NCBI GenBank assembly: GCA_034231615.1
Contig: CM067317.1
Coordinates: forward strand, 13,991,316-14,055,315
Source of the DNA: Meghimatium bilineatum
Lineage: Eukaryota; Mollusca; Gastropoda; Stylommatophora; Philomycidae
Direction of reading: 5' to 3'
DNA: 64,000 bases
Of this stretch, positions 1 to 11,547 are shown in pieces (position 1 is the first letter of the stretch; each line of letters opens with the position of its first letter). The position numbers and the translations under genes are program-made. The notes beneath the pieces were generated by a model that saw only the letters and a list, made by a program, of their open reading frames with translations, was not told the origin of the DNA and did not search any database.

Positions 1-162
1 GTGTTCAGATAGTTCATTGGGAAGACAAAGTTCTGGAAACGTCACATGACACTAGACTGTAGGTCTATATAATATTATCCAGAAATATTACATAATATTA
101 TATTATCGTCCAGCAACACTAAAAATAATGGCAGCTGTGGGTATATAACATAAGTTACTTGT

Positions 163-168
<6 letters not shown>

Positions 169-247
<79 letters not shown>
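169..247. repeat. (TA)n microsatellite
   Basis: An almost pure TA dinucleotide tract of about 80 bases. The tyrosine/isoleucine-rich reading frames crossing it are artefacts of the repeat. Confidence 0.95.
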
Positions 248-249
<2 letters not shown>

Positions 250-251
<2 letters not shown>

Positions 252-1070
252 AGCCATAGAAGATCCGATAGTGAGCTATGGACTGTAGTAACAGAAATAC
301 CAAAGTGATAATAGTGGATAAGTAAATAGGCCTGTTACAAATGCCTACCACTGATAATAAGAAAAGATATAAAACAATTATAGGGCCTAATGTCAATAAT
401 AATAAAAATAAATAAGGATAGAAACGGTTGAAAAATGTGTTCGTTCAGACGAATAGGTGTTCAATGTGTTAGTCCTTATTTTATTAGAATTGCTTTTATC
501 ATCTTTTCCTTAATAGTAGTACTTATTTGTTGCAGATTTACTTATTCACTATTATCACATTGTTACTGGCGTCGATGGCACCGATACGTGCCCTTGTGGA
601 TTATTTCCAGAAAACAAAACATATTTTATAGAATTGCGCACTGTACGACACCACAAGAAGAAAACGATGGCCTTCTGAAACAGCTCTGGCGGGCAAGCTC
701 TGCTGCCGTGTCTCGGAGCTGGTGATCACAGTCTAGGTCATTGATGACAACCATATCTGTGCCTGACTTCGACTGGAAAACGGAGGAAGAAGAACAAGAA
801 TATGACTTCACTTTTTCTGCTTGTTCAGCGACTGGTCCTTTCAGTGATATATTATATTATGGTATTAACATTACAGTTAATATATTCCATATGTCAATAT
901 GTTACATATTGTCAACTCCTGGAACGAGGGTATGCGGGTATCTTTCGGGTGTACGCGGTAACCCATATCGTGATGACGAAACACATTCTGAGATGTATCT
1001 ATCACATCAAAATATGTATTGGCGCGCGTGAAATACTACATTAGTGTGACAAGGTGAACCACCTTAATGG
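250..1070. other. No gene identified; short coding-like stretch near 650-840
   Basis: I see no recognised element here. Positions 741-850 on the plus strand read as an acidic peptide (PDFDWKTEEEEQEYDFTF) with less repetitive composition than the surroundings. I do not recognise it and see no clear splice sites, so it is not called as an exon. Confidence 0.3.
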
Positions 1071-1076
1071 AAACAA

Positions 1077-1870
1077 TGCAATCAATCAATCAAGTGCCAT
1101 GCCGACTGGCGTAGGCGATCATGTTTCTCCACGACTCTGTCTCTTGTGTTGTCAATAAGCTCGGTTGGTGAGCTTCTACAGTGCCACGATACAAACCCAT
1201 CTGGTAACTTTTCTCTTTGTCGACCCCTATCTCTTCTCCCTTTGATCTTTCCAGTGGTTATTAAGTTTTCAAGCTGTGTTCGTCCAAAGAAACCTTGACT
1301 GTCTGACCCTAATGTTTGATATGATTGATCTTTTTACGCCAACATCATTGAGAACCTCTGCATTAGTTTTCTTGGCTGTCCATGGTATTTTCACCATTCT
1401 TCTCAGAAACCACATTTCTGTAGCCTCCAATTCACTTTGAATTTTCTTGTTTATAGTCCATGCTTCACATCCATAAAAAGAATCGGTTCGATATAACATC
1501 TCAGCACCCGAATTCGGGTCTGCATTGATAGACTTCCATTGCAAAAAATGGTTCTCATTTTTTGGAATGTTGATTTGGCTTGTGCTGTTCGGCTCTTTAT
1601 CTCACTTGAGCATCTACCTTCTGATGTTAACAGGGTGCCAAGATATTTCACTTTTTCAACTTGTGCCAATTTTGTGTTATTAATTATTATGTTGCATCTT
1701 GGTGGTGTATTTCTCTTTGATATGACCATTATTTATGTTTTCTTCTTGTTTAAACTGAGGTCTTTGTTTTCACTTTCCTTCACTACTTTATCTAATAGGG
1801 CTTGTAGTTTTTGTTCGCTTCCTGCGATCAGTACTATGTTAATGCAATGTCTGATGTTAAAGGTTTAAGA
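1077..1870 (-). mobile_element. RTE-like LINE, 5'-truncated RT C-terminus and 3' end
   Basis: Read on the minus strand, this begins in the reverse transcriptase just at the catalytic box, which is decayed (CINIVLIA where a YADD-type box is expected). It continues through KKTxIMVISK, KVKYLGTLL and the thumb/C-terminal region with EAWTINKK and MVKIPWTAKKT, in at least two frames with stops. The 3' end at 1077-1090 is a short (TTGA)n tail on the minus strand, as RTE-type LINEs often have. The same 3' segment recurs at 6858, 36748, 43532 and probably 49965. It is a dead fragment; RTE is the best guess at clade. Confidence 0.8.
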
Positions 1871-1899
1871 CTACAACAAGTTGTCAGATGCGGAGAATA

Positions 1900-3180
1900 T
1901 GATTCCCTAGGTCACCTCTGTTGTGGGTGAGAATCTGTGAATGGTACAAATGAAAAACGTATCTAGAAATAACTGGTAACCGATAACACACAGACGACAC
2001 CGGATGTGGTCACGGTTCTGTGTTGTATGGTCAAGGTCGGGCTGGCGAGGTTCTCAATTCTAAGAGGTAGAGAGTAATTGCTGAAAAAGTGTGGAACATA
2101 GGCTCTATAGGACAACAAGATCTATTATGAGTATGGAGATTAATGCAGTTACGGGAGGGGGGAATGATCCTTTAAATGGATCTCATAAACTGAGAATCAT
2201 AGCAGTTATTGTGTCGGATTTTAAATCCATGATCCGCAAAATTCTGAATGGATGGCTGCATTATGGGTGGATGGGGTATAAATGTAATAGGCCTAAGTTT
2301 CACGCCTCCGAGGATTTACTCGTACTTGGATATTTTGTCAGTGTCACGCTGAAGTTGTACACACATATCAGAATTTGGTTGTTACATAAATATATCGTCA
2401 GTCCGGTCCAATTTCTCATAAAGGGATTCCCCTGTATTTTGGATAAATCTGCTCTCAAGTAGGCCTACTTAAGTGACACGTGCTTTGAACAGTGTTATTG
2501 TTGGTATTTGCTTGATTCAGGTTATCAGTTCAGAGTCACGTGAAACTATCAGTCACACTTGATACTATAACATTATCGCACATAATGTAGATATGAGATA
2601 ACAGACAGGCAAGATAAAGTGTATACTGTCTATATATCGGGATACCAAAATTGTAGCAAATGTTTGCAAAGTTTTATTTTTTAAAGTAAATATGATATTA
2701 GCATGCGTGGATCCGTGGCAGTGCAGGGGCTAGCACAGTACGCTGTCTTTATACCTCTATGGTTCAGTGTGTGCTTCCAAGCTGAATTGATGTTTTCAAC
2801 TACAAGATGCTCCCAAGTCAATGTAAATCTGGCTTTATGAAATGGGTACTAGAATAAATATGAGAAAAGAAAGGTGGCTGATATTATGCTGACTGCATCA
2901 CCCCTAGTGTGTCATTCGTCATAGAAAAATGTGGGCATAACATCACATTCCCAGCATGTATCGTTGGTGTGTAAAACTACGAATTACCATGCATACCTAC
3001 AGAATGTACTGAAGAAAATAGGAGCACAATTCTGTGGAAATTTTCATAAACATTGGTTACCTTATAGCATCCTTTCATGACAGAGAGATGGCACAAAACA
3101 GATGGCCACAAAGAGATGTACATAGAGGAAGATTGGTTTCTTAGAATATAAAAAATAGCAAGCGAACGTATTTGGATGCA
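1900..3180. other. Unassigned intergenic sequence
   Basis: No gene, tandem repeat or recognisable mobile element seen. The 123-codon open frame at 2091-2462 has no recognisable motif. Confidence 0.4.
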
Positions 3181-3184
3181 TTAG

Positions 3185-3295
3185 GTATGTTGATTACTAT
3201 TTTTGCACACCAGATATGTCCATAGGTGCTCAGATCGTTTCAGTAAATCTTTCATTAACCATCTAGCGGCTGATGGTTCATATTTTGTGTTGGGC
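3185..3295 (-). mobile_element. LINE R3 C-terminal fragment
   Basis: The minus strand reads DLLKRSEHLWTY.VC, matching the last residues of the longer R3 copy at 4550 (DFLKRKSEHLWTCPVF). Only the extreme C-terminus is present. Confidence 0.6.
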
Positions 3296-3531
3296 ACATA
3301 AATGTACCCAGTAGGTTAGAATTACTTCTTCCCCTTCAATGTTCCTTCTCAAAAACATATTGTGAAGACATTCTATCTAATTGTGTTGCGTGATATCATG
3401 GTTGCTAGTGCAACTTTTAGGCCTGGTATACACGACTTCAGCACCAATGATTGGGCAGGACTGTGGTCCTGCTCGATGTCAGGGATGGCCCGACCAATCT
3501 TAGTTTTCAGTCTCTGTTGGCTGTACTAAGT

Positions 3532-3850
3532 CACATCTTCACTCCAAGGAGTTGGCTGGACCACATCTTCACTTCAAGGAGTTGACTGGACTACATCTTC
3601 ATTTCAAGGAGTTGACTGGACTACATCTTCACTTCAAGGAGTTGGATGGGCCACATATACACTTCAAGGAATTGACTGGGCTACATCATTTCAAGGAGTT
3701 GGCTGGACTACATCTTCATTTCAAGGAGTTGGCTGGACCACATCTTCACTTCAAGGAGTTGACTGGACTACATCTTCATTTCAAGGAGTTGGATGGGCCA
3801 CATATACACTTCAAGGAATTGACTGGGCTACATCATTTCAAGGAGTTGGC
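3532..3850. repeat. 30-bp minisatellite with an open reading frame
   Basis: About eleven units of 30 bp (core ACTTCAAGGAGTTGACTGG), some shortened by 3 bp to 27. Because both lengths are multiples of three, the plus strand stays open for 103 codons encoding repeats of LHLHFKELTG. A roughly 90-bp block including two variant units occurs twice, showing segmental duplication inside the array. Coding is not supported by any flanking gene. Confidence 0.85.
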
Positions 3851-3884
3851 CTCAATGAGGTAAATACCTGCAATTAGTGTGTTT

Positions 3885-4530
3885 AGTCCAGAATGCATTG
3901 TTCTTGATTAGAAACTGGCTTCACAGCACGTGAAGTATTCCCATAAGTCCTCCGGCCTCCGTTCCAGCAGCCATCCCAGTGTATGTAGACTCAGAGTCCC
4001 AGTCAGGTGTTGATTGTGTGATTTTCGAGACTTTCCACAAAATTTACTTTTCCCTCACCTCACCTCTATAAACTCCCATATTTAACATTCTCTGCATATG
4101 TACGTTCTCAACCTCAATGACATCATCTTCATCTTGAAGTTAATTTATTACTGCCTTCATTAAATCTGCATTATCTATTCTCAGCAATGTGTCGTCTATC
4201 GCGGCAGCATTGCCTGCCAATAAGTCGGCTCTCTCGTTTCCTCTGACCCCAGCATGACCAGAACAGTATATCCATGTAATACTCTTGACAATTGAATCGT
4301 TCAATAAGTCCCACCATTCTTTTCTTAGCATGAACTTTTCTATCTTGCGCAGCATGCTTTGAGAGTATGTATTACCGAGTGTGTTAATGTATCAGTTATC
4401 AACCAATTAAGTGCTGCTGTAACTCCCTCTATCTCCATCCTCATGCTCGATGTGACAGTGGAATATGCTTAAGATTTCACAACCAACTTCTCGCAGTTTC
4501 TGTAGGCAACAAAACCCCAACCGCTTTTAT
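3885..4530 (-). mobile_element. LINE R2 3' end with RNase H remnant
   Basis: On the minus strand NTNKSGWGFVAYRN near 4530 is followed by TWIYCSGHAGVRGNERADLLA at about 4270-4190, an RNase H C-terminal motif in which GHAGV.GNE.AD carries the last metal-binding Asp. The rest runs into a 3' untranslated region shared with copies at 43880, 30070 and 34140. Several stops make it non-functional. Confidence 0.75.
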
Positions 4531-4549
4531 TTGTATTAGGTATTAAGTA

Positions 4550-5805
4550 TGTTAATTATCCTCTTCGAACACCGGACACGTCCATAGATGCTCAGATTTC
4601 CGCTTCAGAAAATCTCTCATGGTATAACGCCTGATGATTCCGGTTCTATGTTGGTTCACTGCTCTTTTTGAAATCTTTGACAGGGGTTCTCTACGGGCCA
4701 CGCCCATCCTCACTCCCAATTTGCGCATTCTCGATATTGACTCATGCTCATTCATCTCAAAATCCTCTGATCGTAAGGATTCACGAAGAGCAATGAGTAT
4801 GTCTGCTCGGTCCATAGGCTGGCCGTCTGTTGTGGTGGCGAGGCTAGCTAATTGGTAGGCTCGTAAGTTTCCCTCCACGCCTGCGTGTCCGGGGACAAAA
4901 ATAAACGTAAGTCTTCGTAGTGATGCCCGCATTTCTGCTCTTTCTAATGACTCCACCCATTCCTTAAATACATCACCTGTTTTGACTTTCTGAATCATAT
5001 TCAGAGAGTCACTTAGTATGCACGCATGGGAATAGGCTTGCGATTCCAGCCAAGTACCTGCGTTACTGCGAATACTTCCATTGTTAGGGTGCTTGTTGTT
5101 GCGGTAAAGGCACCACTGGCTTCGTGGACTGTTCTGCCTTTTGATCTGGCAGTAAAGGCCCATGCGCATCGGTGGCGACGGATGACCGACCCAACCGTAT
5201 AAATCACAACATCTGTGTCATCGGCATTCTCGCAGATTAGTGTCTTACCTCAGAATCCACGCTCCCGGGGCTGAGTTCCCTGCACTCTCTATTGAGTGTA
5301 ATGACAGTCTTGACTGCCTCTTGAAAGACCGTAGGAATAGGTATCAATTCCTCGCCAGGAGTTATGTCTTCTGGGGCACATATATGTTTAACGGTATCCT
5401 CGGCCCCACCCATCCACGATTTGCCTCTCTTGAGCCTGCTTCCCTTCACACGTAGGAGTTCGCTGTGTAGTGGGTGGTCTGTGTCAGAACTCACTCTGAG
5501 GTATGCGCTGGCACACCACATAGCAATTCTATGAGATATGCTCGGAAAATCAAGGAGAAATCTCATAGCCGCACTGGGTGTGTCCCTTGTGCAACCAAGG
5601 ATGATCCGCATCGCTTCGAATTCTCTCCAGCCTCTCAATCTGTGTGACTGGCGGTGATAGTGGCGCCTGCATATACAATGACAGGGAACACAAGAGCCTC
5701 ATATAAGATTACGAGCTGTGGTTGTTTAGTATCAGCCGCTGCCATCACTCTCAGAGCTGAAAGTCCTTTGCGATAACATGATCAACGTGTTCCCGGAAAC
5801 AGACT
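4550..5805 (-). mobile_element. LINE R3 3' portion: post-RT linker plus RNase H
   Basis: From 5800 downward the minus strand reads a post-RT segment (VILYEALVFPVIVYAGATI; then MRIILGCTRDTPSAAMRFLLD at 5590-5520; AYLRVSSDTDHPLH), a linker, an RNase H domain (SDSLNMIQKV, FVPGHAGVEGN) and a C-terminal HLWTCPVFEE ending at about 4552. There is a stop between 5640 and 5660 and a frame change near 5060. The first RNase H aspartate box reads TVGS rather than TDGS, so one catalytic residue appears lost. The 5' side is cut by the tandem array at 5820. This layout is typical of I-superfamily LINEs. Confidence 0.8.
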
Positions 5806-5819
5806 ACGATCAAATCGCA

Positions 5820-6098
5820 CACCCAGGTATTATAAGGATGAGGTCCTGATTACATCTCACGCCCAGATATTGTAAGGATGAGGTCCTGATTACATCTCTC
5901 GCCCAGATATTGTAAGGATGAGGTCCTGATTACATCTCACGCCCAGATATTGTAAGGATGAGGTCCTGATTACATCTCTCGCCCAGATATTGTAAGGATG
6001 AGGTCCTGATTACATCTCTCGCCCAGGTATTGTAAGGATGAGGTCCTGATTACATCACATGCCCAGGTATTATAAGGATGAGGTCCTGATTACATCAT
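5820..6098. repeat. 40-bp tandem repeat, 7 copies
   Basis: Seven head-to-tail units of exactly 40 bp (GCCCAGATATTGTAAGGATG and following), with few substitutions between units. It abuts the broken 5' side of the R3 LINE fragment. Confidence 0.95.
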
Positions 6099-6179
6099 GT
6101 CCTCTCATCTCCACCGTCGATGTCGTGGGCTTTACGATGTGATTATTAAGAGAGAACCATGCCACACTAATTTTGCCGT

Positions 6180-6450
6180 AGAACAGGCCACTGCAGACTG
6201 TAGGGTCACCCTTACCGACTGAGGATCTTTTGCTAGATGAATGTCCATGTGGATCCAGAACCCAGACTTCTAACACATACTTCAGGACTGTTCAACATAC
6301 AAAGAGCAGAGACAACGGATTTGGCCAGAGAATACGGATTTAAGGTAAAATCTATGGGGTCCTACTCTGGCATATAGAAGACTGTGGACTTCGTCCTGAC
6401 GACAGGGCCGACAATATAACATGACCACAGATGAAGGCTCAATCCAGCCT
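6180..6450 (+). mobile_element. LINE R1 C-terminal fragment
   Basis: Plus-strand frames give ECPCGS, then HILQDCSTYKEQRQRIWPE near 6263-6325, the cysteine-rich tail seen at the end of R1 copies (compare HILHACQLYQEEREKIWP at 52680). Broken by frame changes. Confidence 0.65.
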
Positions 6451-6589
6451 GTCAACTCAACAAGATTGCCCACCTCTGAAACATATACTCAATAAAACAA
6501 TATTTCTCAATATCTAGTGACTTTCACATAGGCCTATGTAACACACTTCTATAATATAAGTCTTTTGTTTATATATGTATATTTTTCAG

Positions 6590-6708
6590 TTTTCCTTTTC
6601 AAACTCCAGCTGGATCTCTCTTGTAGCAGAATCTAGTCCAGAATATGGACATATGTTGTGTTGCCATGTTATTTGCGTCAATGGCCCGACACAAATTGTC
6701 TTCGGAAG
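6590..6708 (+). repeat. Repeat B copy
   Basis: Matches the B consensus: TTTTCAAACTCC, GGATCTCTCTTGTAGCAG, then GTTATTTGCGTCAATGGCC and a CGACACA box. Part of the middle is deleted. Confidence 0.7.
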
Positions 6709-6857
6709 TGTCTATTCTTTGCCTCCCTTTCTAACAATGGCAACACATGGGAGTAAGATATTTATGTTTAAACTAATTTAATTTCTTTTCCAGCACCTTT
6801 TTTTTCTTTCCAGCTTTTGCAACCATATGTTAGTACAAATATTACATTGGAATTAAA

Positions 6858-7030
6858 AAGTCATCAGACAAGTAGCATAGGCGATCATGTTTCACCACAA
6901 CCCTCCGTCTCTTCTGTTGTTAATAATATGTTCAGTTGGTGACATTCTCTCATGCCACAGTGACAACCCATCTAGTAACTTTTATCTTTCTCGGTCTCTA
7001 TCCCCTTGATTTTTCCAGTGGTTATATATG
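6858..7030 (-). mobile_element. RTE-like LINE 3' untranslated fragment
   Basis: Close match to 1090-1260 and 43545-43700 (GGCGATCATGTTTC, TTTTTCCAGTGGTTAT). No coding sequence remains. Confidence 0.65.
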
Positions 7031-7119
7031 TAAAAAGATTTACGCTACTCATCAAAATTGTTAGTTTGATGTAATTATTAATTTTTTTTTCCTTTCCACA
7101 TATTTACTACATGGCTGAA

Positions 7120-7335
7120 TCATGATGAATAAGGACATAAAAAATTACTTGCATTTTAAGTTCTTAACATACCCCAGAGAATGTATCACAAGAGTGTCTG
7201 TTCGGTTTGCTTGTTATGGACATATTAAGCACTCACGTATACATATAATCAGTAGACATATACTTCACCATCCACTGAAAGAGACTAGGCACCTTTGGGT
7301 GTGTCCAGAGTGCAGTAATGTTGATTCAATAAAAA
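7120..7335 (+). mobile_element. LINE R3 C-terminal fragment
   Basis: Reads HIKHSRIHIISRHILHH and ETRHLWVCPECS on the plus strand, aligning with the R3 terminus NQHRTGIIRRYTMRDFLKR..HLWTCPVF. Degenerate. Confidence 0.55.
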
Positions 7336-7464
7336 CAAAATTGCAATATTATGTTCTGCTGAACACATAATGACCTGTCAACCAGTCCATACATTTCACA
7401 ACAAAATATTTACAATTATAGACATTTATTTAGTTGGTGCATATAAACAATATCTGTTCATATG

Positions 7465-7502
7465 AATCATATATATATGTATATATATATATATATATAT
7501 AC
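7465..7502. repeat. (TA)n microsatellite
   Basis: Short interrupted TA/TG tract. Confidence 0.9.
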
Positions 7503-7682
7503 AAATTATATATGCCCATTTCATGCTGTTTAAACACCTCTGTAGGAGATAAATGATGAAAATATGAACTCCTAATTTGTACAAATGAACCCTGTGTATC
7601 ACGAAAACCCAAAACAACAATTTCGTTTACATTTATTAAATGCAAAATTATTTATGTGGATGACATGAGATTTGTTTTCTAT

Positions 7683-8075
7683 CTATCTATGTTCCTTCAA
7701 TGCCGAATATGGTGCATAGGGCAGAAACCATAGCTCACCAGTCCGAGCGATGTTATTCTACATGTATAATTCTTGTATGTTGTTCAGATCCAGTCATACC
7801 TTCTTTGATGGTTTTCTGTGAAGTCTCTTTTGGTCTTCCTCTTTTTCCCTCTGGCACCCATTTTAATACTTGTAGTTGCAGTCTACTTTCATTCATTCAT
7901 GTACGTTATATGTCCATTGTTTTCTTCTTATTGTTGTAGAAACATATTGCTATTGGTGTCTTCTCTTACTTGCTTGTTGGACTTGAATTCTTCACAACCA
8001 ATATTTAAGTTTTTAAGACATTTATTTTAAAATGAATTAAATTTCTTCTCCATTGACTTTGTCATTTTCCAACTT
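7683..8075 (-). mobile_element. LINE R4 3' end
   Basis: The minus strand carries the R4 C-terminal signature KWVPEGKRGRPKE followed by AMVSALCTIFGIEGT near 7715. The same tail appears at 9605 (minus), 54360 and 58555 (plus). Frames are broken. Confidence 0.7.
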
Positions 8076-8374
8076 TCGCAACCGTAATTTGTATTGGTGC
8101 TAGCATTTTCTTCCCTATACAGGAAAGTAGACAAGATAATCTACATGTCAATTTTTGCCGAATGTAGATTTTGTTTCCATGTATGTCCCTGTTTGTTTAT
8201 GTTGTCACCTAATTTCCTGTGGCCGTCTGTGGCTATGGTGACAGCGACACAGACAGCAGCAAAAAAGGTCAAACGATTTAAACATGGTTAGGTTTGAGTC
8301 TGTTAACCAGCGTGCAACATGACCAGCTAGTTTCAATGTACAGCTGGTTTACTAGTGATATGAACATATTAGTT

Positions 8375-8520
8375 TTCATCACTAAAGTTAGATGTATCGT
8401 GCCTTTGGTACAAATAAAATGGTGATAAAACACATTTATGTTCTCTGGATTACATCTTACTGGAAATCTTGTGGGAGCATCCTGATACAAGAATACCCAG
8501 TGGGAGTTTGAGAATGAATG
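8375..8520 (-). repeat. Repeat B copy
   Basis: Minus orientation of B. On the plus strand it ends CCCAGTGGGAGTTTGAGAATG followed by AATGAAAAC, the B terminus, preceded by TCTCTGGATTACATCTTACTGG. Confidence 0.8.
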
Positions 8521-8529
8521 AAAACAATC

Positions 8530-9100
8530 TAATTCTCCCCATCTGCTTCTTCACTATAAGTGTTATTATGTAAAGTATGTTGGGTCGTCTTTCGTCCTGA
8601 TAAAGGCTGATTAGCCGAAACATCATATGTTGCTCTGTCTCATTGCTAGTATGTTTTATTTATAAATATTAGTAACATATACCTATTTTGGATCATCTTG
8701 ATATTTGCCCTGTGTTAATCCACACTTTATATTTCCAGTATGGAGTTGTTTCATTGGCAACTAGAGTTTTGTCTCTTGGTTATTTCAAGGATAGTTTTGG
8801 AGTTCTCTTCAGAACAGATAACTGCAGCAGAATTCTTCTTTCTTTGTTCTAAAAATTCAGCAGATTAGCAGAACAGAATGTGGTGTGACATGATCATGTG
8901 TCCACATCACTGCAGTGCTTTTTATTATTTAATCTGGACAAAACGTTCTCGTATTGTACAGATCTCACCAATAAATAAGTCTTCTATCTCAAAGATGCAA
9001 TGCCTTATTGATGAATACAAAATGTACACACACATTGAAAATGAAAATGTTTGAAAAATAAAAGGTTCTGATTTGGGACCAGTGTCTCCTTGCTTATTTT
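8530..9100. other. Unassigned sequence
   Basis: No gene or recognised element. ATCATATGTTGC near 8620 and the surrounding text lack recognisable motifs. Confidence 0.35.
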
Positions 9101-9104
9101 AGGA

Positions 9105-9295
9105 TTCATTAATCTAAATATTATATCAATAATTATAAATAATTAATTTAAAAATTCATTTTTTAGGACTAGAGTTAGAAGTTAGTTATGTTTTATATTA
9201 CTAACCCTAATCCTAAATAAATTTATATTTAAATTAATAAATGATAAACATAAACTGATTCATAAACATAGCTTAGGGAAATAATCAGATATGGG
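9105..9295. mobile_element. Foldback (palindromic) MITE, degenerate
   Basis: Roughly inverted halves meet near 9200 (GACTAGAGTTAGAAGTTAG against CTAACCCTAATCCTA), with AT-rich arms and an outer AGGGAAATAATC at the right end. It is related to the better preserved foldback at 56030-56222. Confidence 0.55.
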
Positions 9296-9604
9296 ACACA
9301 TGTTCCCAACCAGAACCAATAAAATAAACAGATTATATCATGTTCATTCTTTTAAAATGTGCATCTTGATTTCAATAGTAGATTGTGTTACTGCAATGAA
9401 AATATTGAGTTATTATTGAATGAGAAGGTTAAATATGAGGGATAGTTAACTAGTAATGTATACCTTCCAATAACTCGCAAATAGATATATGGTAGATAAT
9501 GGAATGAACTTTTTTTTAAAGTTATGAAAACTATATCCATATGACTACAGGGATTACATTTACTTTTCTATGTGGCTACCATTTATCTATATACAGGTAT
9601 CTAT

Positions 9605-9960
9605 CTATCTATGTTCCTTCAGCACCGAAAATAGTGCATGGGGCAGAAACCAGATCTCTCCAGTTCGAGTGATGTGATGCTACTGTGTGTAAGTAATTCT
9701 TGTATGTTGTTGAAACCCATATGAAACTCTTTGATGGCTGTTCTGCAAAGAGTCTCTCTTGGTCTTCCTCTTTTGTCATCTGGTACCCATTTTAATGCAT
9801 TTAGTGGCAGTCTGTTTTCATTCATTCTGAATACATGTCTTCATTCTGAATACATGTCCAAAATAAATCCCATCATTTTCTTGTTATTGTTGTAGAAACA
9901 TATTTCTGTTTGGTGTCTTCTCTTACTGGCATGTATGACTTGAATTCTTCCTAACCAATA
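9605..9960 (-). mobile_element. LINE R4 3' end
   Basis: The minus strand reads MNENRLPLNALKWVPDDKRG and RPRE, then IKEFHMGFNNIQELL, the R4 C-terminus, followed by SGFCPMHYF. It is nearly collinear with 54390-54610. Confidence 0.75.
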
Positions 9961-10087
9961 ATCCCTGTACCATTTACAGCTATATACTGTAAACTCTCAA
10001 TACTGCATTTTTCCCATTAGGAAGTTGCAGAAAGGTTTTGAGTGGCATGTGTGATGTAGCTATACATTTCTCCTAATGTTGAATCAG

Positions 10088-10335
10088 TTTTCTCATCTTG
10101 CAGATGAAGAATTCTGGGGTCTTTCCTAGATCCATATTACTGCTTCTTCCATTCTGTTTACAGCATTGCTGTGATATCTGCAGCTTTAGACCTTGACATA
10201 CCTGACTTCATCAATGGCTTCTGGGTCATTTTGACCCTCTATTGGATGGGACAGCCCCCCCCCCCCCCCCAAACCTCCTTAGTCACCCTTCTACAACATG
10301 CATAGCAGGTTATAGTTTTGCTGCTCTTTGCTCCT
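10088..10335 (-). repeat. Repeat A copy containing a C16 tract
   Basis: Antisense A repeat: ACAGCATTGCTGTGATATCTG, GGCTTCTGGGTCATTTTGAC, TATTGGATGGGACAG, then a run of 16 C at 10255-10270 and CCTCCTTAGTCACC. The homopolymer sits where other copies have a short mixed sequence. Confidence 0.8.
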
Positions 10336-10924
10336 CCTTCAGGCGTGGGAACACAAGGGCAGAATGATTATACAAAACTTGGCATGTTCGTGGAAGCAAA
10401 TGTAACTACAAAATGTCAGAAATGTCACTGTGAAAGATGTTTTTCTGTTACACTTCCTTTGACTACGTATTACTTTTCAGCCAACCAACAACACCCCCCC
10501 CCCCTTGCATATTAACATACTTATCAAACATCAATGATTTCATGTGAAAAGGGAAAAAAGCACAAGATTAGAATAATTATCCTCACTGACAGGAAGTTAT
10601 GCAACTCCCCCTGGTGGCAAGATACAAACCACATTATTTGTAGTGCTGAAAAACAATGGAATGCTACTGCTGTGTAATGCTATGAAACAATCAATCAGAA
10701 CAAGTGACAGCATTAGAGTATTTGTTTTCTAGGTATATAAATATACTGTTTTCCTTTTTAAAACATATTTTGAACATCATTCAGCAAGCCATGTACAAAA
10801 TGTTGATCCTGACTATCAAGAACATTCTAAAACATCTGAAATATTCCCTCATCTCCAGAAAATTTCAACCCCTTTTTTTTCAGTCAATGATATCTATCTT
10901 TAATATTATGTACTCATTATAATT

Positions 10925-11150
10925 GTAGGCAGTGTAATTCGGTGGGTAGTGCACTGGCTTCACACGAGTGGACCTGGGTTAATTCCTCAGTTGAGGTGGA
11001 ATTATTTTTTCAGACCGCAACAGCGCAACGGGTATCAGATCAGTCCGGGAAGTAAAGACTGCGAGGGAGAGGAGATGGCTACCACCCTCATATAGCAGAG
11101 CCACTGAAATGTGAGATAGCTAACATCTCACATTCCTACAGCAGTTAAAT
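10925..11150 (+). mobile_element. tRNA-derived SINE
   Basis: A tRNA-like head with an A-box-like GGTGGGTAGTGCACTGGC and a B-box-like GGGTTAATTCC spaced as in a tRNA, followed by a body with ATTATTTTTTCAGACCGC. Both boxes have drifted from consensus. Confidence 0.6.
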
Positions 11151-11547
11151 GCTACTGGTTAACTTGACTTGTACTTAACCACAACAAATAACTCTTAACC
11201 TGTATTTTCCATTACAATGTAATTTTTTCAACTGCATCTGACACCCATGTAACCCTTACTTCACAAATGCAATATTTTTGCGTTTCCTCTCATTGCAGAT
11301 TATTTCTAAGGCAGGCTCTACATACTATATTGTAATCAACGATGTCATAGATGGAGTTATTTATAAAACTTCAGTGGTAACAGTGTTTGTAATTATAATA
11401 TATAAGAGGTGACTTTAATTTGTTCTTCAAGAACATTTCAAAACAAAAATCAATCATTGATTTGTGATCCCTTTTATTGATTTAACCATAACTTATAAAT
11501 ATAGTAATCTGCTTTGCAAGGATTTGTTTCTGTTTAGTAAGGTTTAA

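Noticed and set aside
75..396. Two long tyrosine/isoleucine open frames on the minus strand
   Set aside because: They are produced by the (TA)n tract.
2091..2462. 123-codon plus-strand frame
   Set aside because: No motif, no splice context, no matching neighbour; length is within chance for this window size.
4634..4858. 74-codon plus-strand frame
   Set aside because: Antisense to the LINE R3 RNase H region.
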